Shown here in pieces: positions 1 through 5,941 of a stretch of DNA of 11,678 bases (the stretch's first letter is position 1; every line of letters begins with the position of its first letter). Source of the stretch: Ferruginibacter sp. (GTDB lineage Bacteria; Bacteroidota; Bacteroidia; Chitinophagales; Chitinophagaceae); contig JAURKN010000134.1 in the NCBI GenBank assembly GCA_030831725.1, positions 1 through 11,678 on the forward strand. The letters run 5' to 3'. Both the position numbers and the translations under genes were made by a program. The notes beneath the pieces were generated by a model that did not search any database, was not told the origin of the DNA, and saw only the letters and a list, made by a program, of their open reading frames with translations.

Positions 1-1
1 A

Positions 2-889
2 AATAGATCAATTTCAGCGATCACTGAGGATTTTTTGTCTCAAAATCGACTTGAGGATTGGTTGGCGAAATACGATTTACCCTCAGAAGAACGCCTGCCT
101 AAAAAAATTGGAATCGTTATGGCCGGCAATATACCGATGGTAGGTTTTCATGATCTTCTATGCGTTTTCATTTCAGGGCATATCGCCACAATAAAAGTTT
201 CTTCCAAAGACGACGTCCTGATCCCAGCTGTTATCCAATTTTTACATGAGCAATTCCCTGAAACAAAAGAATACATCCAGATAGCGGACCAGCTGAAAGG
301 CTGCGATGCCTATATCGCTACAGGTGGCAATCAGGCAGCCACCCACTTCGAATACTATTTTTCTAAATACCCGAACATCATTCGCAAAAACAGAACATCG
401 GTAGCAGTCCTTTCCGGAAATGAATCCGAAGAAGAACTCAATAATCTCAGTGATGACGTGCACCTCTATTTTGGACTGGGCTGCAGAAATGTCACTAAAA
501 TCTACGTGCCATATGGGTATGATTTTGTCAGACTTATCAATGCCTTCAACCGTTATGGCTATTTTATCGGGCACCACAGGTATAAAAACAATTATGATTA
601 TCAACTCTCCTTGCTTTTGTTGAACAACAAAGCTTACATGAGCAGTGAAAGCACGCTTTTGATAGAAGAACAATCTTTTTTCTCGCCACTCGGCATGCTT
701 CACTATGAGTTTTATCAAAATGAAGAAGAACTTATGCAAAGCCTAAAATCAAAGCCTGAGTTACAATGTATTGTCGGTCCTGGACATATCAAACCCGGTG
801 ATACTCAATGCCCTGGACTTTTTGATTATGCGGACGGTATAGACACGATGTCATTTCTCTCAGGTCTTTTTGAGAAAAAACCTCAATAA
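2..889 (+). CDS. Acyl-CoA reductase, LuxC family (5' end outside the window)
   Basis: The frame is open from base 2 with no stop before it, so the true start lies to the left; the TTG at 35 is only the first possible start codon inside the window. About 295 residues are present, against roughly 340-350 for full Bacteroidota relatives. The family reduces activated acyl groups to aldehydes with NADPH through a cysteine acyl-enzyme. The expected nucleophile is visible as Cys in GLGCRNVTK (codon 482-484), the motif that aligns with the catalytic Cys of LuxC. A glycine-containing stretch (GIVMAGNIPMVGFHD) and TGGNQAA near the middle fit the nucleotide-binding aldehyde-dehydrogenase-like fold. No signal peptide or membrane segment is seen in the part present, so it should be cytosolic. 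No luciferase (luxAB) or other lux gene is in view, so luminescence is not implied and the physiological acyl substrate is unknown. No clear terminator follows; htrA starts 117 bases downstream on the same strand. Confidence 0.85.
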   Translation, partial: NRSISAITEDFLSQNRLEDWLAKYDLPSEERLPKKIGIVMAGNIPMVGFHDLLCVFISGHIATIKVSSKDDVLIPAVIQFLHEQFPETKEYIQIADQLKGCDAYIATGGNQAATHFEYYFSKYPNIIRKNRTSVAVLSGNESEEELNNLSDDVHLYFGLGCRNVTKIYVPYGYDFVRLINAFNRYGYFIGHHRYKNNYDYQLSLLLLNNKAYMSSESTLLIEEQSFFSPLGMLHYEFYQNEEELMQSLKSKPELQCIVGPGHIKPGDTQCPGLFDYADGIDTMSFLSGLFEKKPQ

Positions 890-938
890 TGATTTGTTAA
901 AGATGACAGAAGGAAATGTACAATTTGTCAGCCCTTTT

Positions 939-946
939 TAAGTTTG
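939..946 (+). promoter_or_regulatory. Candidate Bacteroidota -7 box for htrA
   Basis: TAAGTTTG matches the TAnnTTTG -7 consensus exactly and lies 60 bases before the htrA ATG. It predicts transcription starting near 952-954, just where the repeat-bearing leader begins. The weak point is the -33 element: no TTG occurs at the usual distance of about 19-21 bases upstream; the nearest TTTG (924-927) is too close. An imperfect TGACA/TGTCA pair (904-908 and 926-930) flanks the region where an activator or repressor could sit. Confidence 0.4.
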
Positions 947-953
947 CAGTGAT

Positions 954-1003
954 GGTATGATAATTGATATCATACCTGATAGAAACAGAAAATAAATCAT
1001 ACC
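954..1003 (+). repeat. Three copies of an 8-base word in the htrA leader
   Basis: GGTATGATA (954-962) and TATCATACC (968-976) form a perfect 9-base inverted repeat with a 5-base loop. A third copy, ATCATACC (996-1003), ends three bases before the htrA ATG at 1007. If transcription starts near 953, all three copies lie in the 5' leader, and the first copy could pair with either of the other two. One pairing leaves the start codon free; the other places a helix next to it. The copies could equally be half-sites of a DNA operator. The repeats are seen directly; any function is inference. Confidence 0.6.
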
Positions 1004-1006
1004 AAA

Positions 1007-2539
1007 ATGAAAATCAAACAGATTTTTGCGACCATTGGAATCAGTGCTGCCACAACCCTAGCCGTTGTTTGGGGTTATGGAAAATTTGCCGAACAAAAGC
1101 ATGTTTACGGCGGGCAAGCGGTAAATACCTTGCCTGAAAATTACAGATTGGCAGGAATGGGACAGGGTAACTTGCCACCGGGGGTTGGCATTGATTTCAC
1201 CGCTCCTTCGAGTGCAGCCCTTCCTGCCGTAGTGCACATCAAAACAAAAACAAATGCCAAACAGGTGAATAACAACCTGCCCAGAATGCGCCAAAGTCCG
1301 TTCAGCGACTTTTTCGGCGATGATTTGTTTGAACAGTTTTTCGGAGGAGGCAGAATGAACATCATTCCCGAGCAAAAAGCATCCGGTTCGGGTGTAATCA
1401 TCAGTGATGACGGATTTATTGTAACAAACAACCACGTGGTTGACAACGCGGATGAAATCACGGTAACCCTCAACAACAGAAAAACATACAAAGCCACACT
1501 TATAGGTGCGGATCCCGCATATGACCTCGCAGTCATCAAAATCGACGCAAAGGCCCTTCCCTTCCTGATTTATGGAAATTCAGACGAAGTCAAAATCGGA
1601 CAATGGGTATTGGCCATCGGCTATCCTCTGAACCTTGAAACAACGGTAACTGCCGGGATCGTTAGCGCCAAAGCCAGAAGCTTGGGTTTGAACAAGGACA
1701 AATCCGGGAATCCAGGTGGTGCGGTGGAATCATTCATACAGACTGATGCTGCGGTGAATATGGGTAACAGCGGAGGAGCACTCATCAACACAGATGGTAA
1801 ACTGATCGGAATAAACTCGGCCATCGCATCACCTACAGGTTACTACTCAGGATACTCCTATGCCATTCCGGTGAACATCGCCAAAAAAGTGGTGGACGAC
1901 ATCATCAAATTCGGTACTGTACAGCGCGGGTTCATGGGAATTCAATTTGGTGAGGCTGGAAGCATGAGTGAAGATCAAAAAACAAAGTTGGGAATCGATG
2001 CAGGAACCACAGATGGAATCTACGTCACTGAGGCACAATCAGACGGAGGAGCTTATCTGGCAGGTATCAGAAAAGGTGACCAAATCAAAAAAATAAATGG
2101 GATCGACATAACAAGCGGTGGTGAGCTTCAGGATCAGGTAAGCAGACACAAACCAGGGGATAAACTTCCTGTAGTGGTCATAAGAGATGGAAAACCACTC
2201 ACGTTCACCGTAACATTGAAAAACAAAGCAGGCAACTTCGACATAGTCAGAAATGATTCCAAGTTGGATTTGCTCGGTGCCGATTTTGCAACACTGGATT
2301 CCAAAAAAGCTGTCGAATACGGAGTGGATGGCGGTGTCGTGGTTAAAAAAATCAATCAAGGCGCCCTTTACGACCAAACGCGTATGAAAGACGGATTCAT
2401 CATTCTGAGAGTCAATGACAAAGACGTGAAATCGGTAGATGAAATGAGAAAAACGATAGGATCTTCAAACCAGGTAACCATCAGTGGATTCTACCCGGGA
2501 TATGAAGGACTTTACGAATATCCAATCACGCTGGACTAA
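1007..2539 (+). CDS. htrA: DegP/HtrA-family serine endoprotease with two PDZ domains
   Basis: This is a periplasmic or membrane-tethered ATP-independent protease and chaperone (DegP/DegQ type) that degrades misfolded envelope proteins. The 510-residue product starts with a hydrophobic export segment at residues 5-24. An LA-loop-like region rich in Phe and Asp (about 95-117) precedes the trypsin-like domain (about 122-300). The full catalytic triad is present: His143 in NNHVVD, Asp173 in YDLAVIK and Ser255 in MGNSGGAL. A first PDZ domain covers about 305-405 and a second, more divergent one about 415-505; this is the DegP/DegQ layout and the usual length. The ATG at 1007 is chosen because it gives an export signal directly; A-rich sequence precedes it instead of a Shine-Dalgarno site. 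A strong terminator follows and the upstream gap is 117 bases, so it is probably a monocistronic stress gene. Nothing appears broken. Confidence 0.97.
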   Translation: MKIKQIFATIGISAATTLAVVWGYGKFAEQKHVYGGQAVNTLPENYRLAGMGQGNLPPGVGIDFTAPSSAALPAVVHIKTKTNAKQVNNNLPRMRQSPFSDFFGDDLFEQFFGGGRMNIIPEQKASGSGVIISDDGFIVTNNHVVDNADEITVTLNNRKTYKATLIGADPAYDLAVIKIDAKALPFLIYGNSDEVKIGQWVLAIGYPLNLETTVTAGIVSAKARSLGLNKDKSGNPGGAVESFIQTDAAVNMGNSGGALINTDGKLIGINSAIASPTGYYSGYSYAIPVNIAKKVVDDIIKFGTVQRGFMGIQFGEAGSMSEDQKTKLGIDAGTTDGIYVTEAQSDGGAYLAGIRKGDQIKKINGIDITSGGELQDQVSRHKPGDKLPVVVIRDGKPLTFTVTLKNKAGNFDIVRNDSKLDLLGADFATLDSKKAVEYGVDGGVVVKKINQGALYDQTRMKDGFIILRVNDKDVKSVDEMRKTIGSSNQVTISGFYPGYEGLYEYPITLD

Positions 2540-2562
2540 GGCATTTTCAAATTATTTCAATC

Positions 2563-2594
2563 ATCCCGTTTACCAACATAAACGGGATTTTTTA
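2563..2594 (+). terminator. Rho-independent terminator of htrA
   Basis: ATCCCGTTTA (2563-2572) and TAAACGGGAT (2579-2588) form a perfect 10-base stem with a 6-base loop, followed by a T run at 2588-2593, 24 bases after the htrA stop. The stem also lies just beyond the stop codon of the converging GH13 gene (2592). It could slow transcription arriving from that side too, but the T tract on that strand is poor. Confidence 0.9.
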
Positions 2595-3842
2595 TATCCT
2601 TTTCAAAAGAATGTAATCTCCAGGATTGAGTTTAACATGGACCTCCGAAAAAATCGGATCTGCATCATCAACCATCACATTTCTATATCCAACGCCTACC
2701 TCGAATTGAAAATGAAAATCCTCCATGTCTTCTCCTAAATTCATGAAAATGAAAACATGATTTTCATCATCCCCCCTTTTCATGCATAACATCTTATGTT
2801 TCGACTCAAGAAAAGAAAAAACATCAGATGTGCAAACTTTTTTCCTGCAATGGGCGAGCCTACTGTAAAAATCCTGCTTTTCCATTTTACTCCAATCCAT
2901 GGCATCTTTATCGAAAAATTCAATCCGTTTAGTGAGGGGTATCTCCTGCCCGCTGTATATCAAAGGTACAGAAGTTGCAAAAAAGAAACTAAACACCGCG
3001 AAAGCATCAGCGTAAATGCCATACTTTTCAAACTCAGTTCCATTCCAGCTATTCTCGTCGTGATTGGAGGTAAAATACAGTTGAAACAAATGGGGAGGAT
3101 TGGTTTCATTTTGCATTTTTAACGCATCCAGCAATACGGATAAATCATGCTTTTGTTTTACAAAGCCCTCCGTAGCATGCATCCATTTCCAAGCATAATT
3201 CACATCAAAAGCCTCATAATAGCTGGCATCTTCTGTTTCCGCAAGCCAAATCAATCCGGGCTTGATTTTTTCTGTTTGTATTCTCGCATTGACCCAATAT
3301 GACAAAGGAGTGAGATGAGCGAGGTCTGCCCTGAAACCATCTATATCGTAATTTTCAACCCAATAGCACATGGCGTCTGTCAAAGCTTGATGAGCATCTG
3401 GATTGGAGTGATCCAACTGTATCACATCGGACCAATCGTATGGAGATTGAAACTGACCATTTGAATCCCTACAGAAATATTCCGGGTGTTTAGTTGTCCA
3501 AATATTGTCCCAGGAAGCATGATTGGCCACCCAATCGATGATGATTTTCATTCCGAATTGATGTACTTGTTGCACCAACGTAGCAAAATCATTCAAATCG
3601 CCATATTCGGGATTGATTTGTTTGTAGTCGGATATGCTGTAGTAACTTCCCAAACTCCCTTTTCTATTGGTTTTTCCGATGGGATGTATGGGCATCAACC
3701 AGATCACATCTACACCCATATCTTTAATCCTTGGCAGATGTTTCATAAAAGCCTCTATGGTTCCCTCGCTGGTATATTGCCTTAGATTTACTTCGTATAT
3801 GGTTGATTTTCTTAAAAAATCAAGTGCGGTGCGGTTAAACAT
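2592..3842 (-). CDS. GH13 alpha-amylase-family glycoside hydrolase, cytoplasmic
   Basis: This is a retaining alpha-glucan hydrolase or transferase of the alpha-amylase clan. All four conserved GH13 regions are present in the 416-residue product: region I DWVANH (103-108), region II GFRADLAH (169-176) with nucleophile Asp173, region III with acid/base Glu202 in WLAETE, and region IV TSNHDE with the stabilising Asp262. The spacings (29 residues from nucleophile to acid/base, then 60) are normal. The (beta/alpha)8 barrel fills about 15-345 and a short beta-sheet C-terminal domain ends the protein. There is no signal peptide, carbohydrate-binding module or lipobox, so it should act inside the cell, for example on glycogen or imported maltodextrins. 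No susC/susD or other polysaccharide-utilisation gene is nearby. Exact specificity (alpha-amylase, maltogenic enzyme, glucosidase or transferase) cannot be read from the motifs. It diverges from ispH across a 71-base gap and converges on the htrA terminator. Confidence 0.93.
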   Translation of the reverse strand: MFNRTALDFLRKSTIYEVNLRQYTSEGTIEAFMKHLPRIKDMGVDVIWLMPIHPIGKTNRKGSLGSYYSISDYKQINPEYGDLNDFATLVQQVHQFGMKIIIDWVANHASWDNIWTTKHPEYFCRDSNGQFQSPYDWSDVIQLDHSNPDAHQALTDAMCYWVENYDIDGFRADLAHLTPLSYWVNARIQTEKIKPGLIWLAETEDASYYEAFDVNYAWKWMHATEGFVKQKHDLSVLLDALKMQNETNPPHLFQLYFTSNHDENSWNGTEFEKYGIYADAFAVFSFFFATSVPLIYSGQEIPLTKRIEFFDKDAMDWSKMEKQDFYSRLAHCRKKVCTSDVFSFLESKHKMLCMKRGDDENHVFIFMNLGEDMEDFHFQFEVGVGYRNVMVDDADPIFSEVHVKLNPGDYILLKRI

Positions 3843-3893
3843 AAAGTCTTCTGTTTTGTTTCTAATGAAGGTCGAATCGTATTGAAACTATAT

Positions 3894-3901
3894 TACCTTT
3901 G
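3894..3901 (+). promoter_or_regulatory. Candidate Bacteroidota -7 box for ispH
   Basis: TACCTTTG is an exact match to TAnnTTTG in the 71-base gap between the divergent GH13 and ispH genes. It predicts a start of transcription near 3908 and so a very short leader before the ATG at 3914. No good -33 TTG sits at the expected distance. The box overlaps the in-frame TTG at 3899, which argues against that TTG being the start codon. Confidence 0.35.
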
Positions 3902-3913
3902 ACCATCACAATT

Positions 3914-5146
3914 ATGAAGCAATTTACGATACCATTCACTTACAGAAGCCCATTGATCAGCAGGATCAAAGAAAAACGAAAAGAGAGCGACAAGATGAAA
4001 AAGGATTTCACTCCTACCCGTCTGGATTTCGGTCCATTGGAAATCTATCTTGCACGTCATTTCGGTTTTTGCTACGGTGTCGAAAACGCGATTGAAATCG
4101 CATTCCGAACCATTGATGAAAATGAAGGCAAGCGCATCTTTCTGTTGAGTGAAATGATTCATAATCCCACAGTAAATCAGGATCTGCAAAAAAGAGGTGT
4201 TCGTTTTTTACAGGACACATTGGGAAATACCTTGATTCCGCTGGATGAGCTTACTAAAGATGACATTGTGATTATTCCTGCTTTTGGAACCACACTCCAC
4301 ATGGAGAAAGTGCTTCTTGAAAAAGGAATATCGGTTGAAAAATACAACACGACTTGTCCTTTTGTTGAAAAAGTTTGGAACAGAAGCGAACAAATCGCTT
4401 CCAAAGGATATAGCCTGGTCATTCATGGAAAACCAAAGCATGAAGAGACAAGAGCCACATTTTCACATGCGGCATACCATGCTCCAGCGATAGTGATCAA
4501 TGACATGTCGGAAGCCATTCAGCTGGGTGATTTCATTGCAGGTAAAATGGGACTTTCTGATTTCATCCGAATTTTCGAAGGACGATGCTCTGAGGGTTTT
4601 GATCCCACAAAAGACTTGAAGAAAATCGGTGTCGTAAACCAAACTACGATGCTGGCCAGCGACACGCAAGCCATTGCGGATTATCTGAAGATCATCATGA
4701 TTGAAGTTTTTGGATCAGCACATGAATCTGTTTCTGATTTTTTTGCAGATACCAGAGACACGCTTTGCTACGCGACAAATGATAACCAGTCTGCCGTATA
4801 TGGTCTTTTGGAACAGGAAGCAGACCTCGCTATCGTAGTTGGCGGGTACAACAGCAGCAACACGTCCCATCTGGTGGAACTCTGCGAAGAAAAGCTAAGC
4901 ACGTATTATATCGACCACCCAGACAGACTGATTGATTCCAAAATGATTTCTCATTTTGATTTTCATCATGGCATTAAAAAGGAAACTTCAGATTATCTGC
5001 CAAAAACAGAAAAAGTAAAAATTCTTATGACAAGCGGCGCTAGCTGCCCCGATGCGATGGTGGAAGAAATCATTATGAAGTTAACCCGATTCTATGGAAT
5101 CACTGATTGGCAGAATTCGGTAAAAATCAGTCCTGCGCTAGATTGA
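3914..5146 (+). CDS. ispH: 4-hydroxy-3-methylbut-2-enyl diphosphate reductase (long form)
   Basis: This is the last enzyme of the MEP (non-mevalonate) isoprenoid pathway. It is an iron-sulfur protein that converts HMBPP to IPP and DMAPP in the cytosol. The three cluster-binding cysteines are seen at residues 53 (HFGFCYGVE), 148 (TTCPFVEK) and 285 (DTLCYATND). The active-site segment HGKPKHEET follows the second, and GGYNSSNTSHL and SGASCPDAMVEE are the expected C-terminal motifs. At 410 residues it is about 90 longer than the E. coli enzyme (316). The excess lies in an N-terminal extension of about 40 residues and an insertion at about 195-235. The ATG at 3914 is chosen because the extension beginning MKQFTIPFTYRS resembles that of Bacteroidota relatives as I recall them; a TTG at 3899 and an ATG at 3995 are the alternatives. 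The last 20 bases overlap the converging cmk gene. It implies the MEP route to isoprenoids. Confidence 0.95.
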   Translation: MKQFTIPFTYRSPLISRIKEKRKESDKMKKDFTPTRLDFGPLEIYLARHFGFCYGVENAIEIAFRTIDENEGKRIFLLSEMIHNPTVNQDLQKRGVRFLQDTLGNTLIPLDELTKDDIVIIPAFGTTLHMEKVLLEKGISVEKYNTTCPFVEKVWNRSEQIASKGYSLVIHGKPKHEETRATFSHAAYHAPAIVINDMSEAIQLGDFIAGKMGLSDFIRIFEGRCSEGFDPTKDLKKIGVVNQTTMLASDTQAIADYLKIIMIEVFGSAHESVSDFFADTRDTLCYATNDNQSAVYGLLEQEADLAIVVGGYNSSNTSHLVELCEEKLSTYYIDHPDRLIDSKMISHFDFHHGIKKETSDYLPKTEKVKILMTSGASCPDAMVEEIIMKLTRFYGITDWQNSVKISPALD

Positions 5147-5816
5147 TTTTTTCCTGAATCAATTTCATCGCTACATCAAGTTGCTCCTCCATTGTAAGGT
5201 TGGAATTATCTATAACAAGGGCATCTGTCGCCTGTGTCAAGGGACTGAACATTCTTGTAGAATCTATGTGATCTCTTTTTTTCAGATTCTCCATCACTTC
5301 TTCCATCGTTATTTCGATACCCTTTTCAGCCATTTCTAGATATCTTCTTTTGGTTCTGATTTCCGGAGAAGCGGTCATAAACAATTTCACTTCTGCGTCA
5401 GGAAAAACAACAGTGCCTATATCCCTTCCATCCATCACCACTCCTCCGTGTTTTCCCATTTCCTGTTGTTGACTAACGGCAAAATCACGTACTTGTTTCA
5501 ATGCGGCAACCTTGCTCACCTCATCGGCAACAGCCATGGAACGAATTTGCATTTCCACATTCTCATCGTTGAGATAAATCTCTGAAGTTTGGGCATTGGC
5601 TGAAGGTATGAATCGAAGTGAAATTTGAGATATGGCATTTTCTATTGTCGAAGCATCGGTAAGATCTATGTTGTTTCTCATGAAGAAGAGTGTGATTGCC
5701 CTGTACATGGCTCCGCTGTCAATATAAGTATAGCCCAAATGCTTCGCAATCTGCTTTGCAAGCGTACTTTTCCCGCAAGATGACCAACCATCAATGGCTA
5801 TCTTTAACTTCTTCAT
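5127..5816 (-). CDS. cmk: Cytidylate kinase
   Basis: The enzyme phosphorylates CMP and dCMP with ATP and so recycles pyrimidine nucleotides for RNA, DNA and phospholipid synthesis. The 229-residue product has the P-loop GWSSCGKST at 10-18, DSGAMYRA at 33-40 and DGRDIGTVV at 129-137, which is specific to the Cmk family. Arg-rich segments follow (RTKRRYLE at 154-161 and KKRDHIDSTR at 179-188), consistent with the lid and phosphate contacts. Length is normal. The frame stays open upstream to an ATG at 5876, but those extra 20 residues resemble no family member, and the P-loop normally lies about 10 residues from the start, so the ATG at 5816 is preferred. The gene follows the clpC terminator on the same strand and so needs its own promoter; only an imperfect -7-like TTACTTTG is visible in the gap. 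Its last 20 bases overlap the end of ispH. Confidence 0.95.
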   Translation of the reverse strand: MKKLKIAIDGWSSCGKSTLAKQIAKHLGYTYIDSGAMYRAITLFFMRNNIDLTDASTIENAISQISLRFIPSANAQTSEIYLNDENVEMQIRSMAVADEVSKVAALKQVRDFAVSQQQEMGKHGGVVMDGRDIGTVVFPDAEVKLFMTASPEIRTKRRYLEMAEKGIEITMEEVMENLKKRDHIDSTRMFSPLTQATDALVIDNSNLTMEEQLDVAMKLIQEKINLAQD

Positions 5817-5883
5817 GGATTTTTTTGCAATTGATGAGCAAAGTAAAGAAACTTGAAGCAATGTTTTGACATTCATGTTTCCT

Positions 5884-5919
5884 CAAAATAAAAATGGCGC
5901 AAATTTTCATCTGCGCCAT
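5884..5919 (-). terminator. Rho-independent terminator of clpC
   Basis: ATGGCGCA (5894-5901) and TGCGCCAT (5912-5919) form a perfect 8-base GC-rich stem with a 10-base loop. Read on the minus strand, the stem is followed directly by TTTTATTTT. It begins 22 bases past the clpC stop and separates clpC from cmk. Confidence 0.9.
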
Positions 5920-5941
5920 GGTATTGATTTAATTATTGGAA

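Noticed and set aside
870..885. TTGAG/CTCAA hairpin at the end of the acyl-CoA reductase gene
   Set aside because: A 5-base AT-rich stem inside the coding end with no following T run; not a credible terminator.
904..930. TGACA...TGTCA pair upstream of htrA as an operator or terminator
   Set aside because: The arms are only 5 bases with a 17-base centre, too weak to call alone; mentioned only as context of the promoter candidate.
3899..3913. TTG start for ispH five codons upstream of the ATG
   Set aside because: It lies inside the candidate -7 box, and the ATG at 3914 gives an N-terminus like those of relatives.
5817..5876. Cmk with 20 extra N-terminal residues
   Set aside because: The P-loop normally lies about 10 residues from the start in this family, and the extension would consume the whole gap after the clpC terminator.
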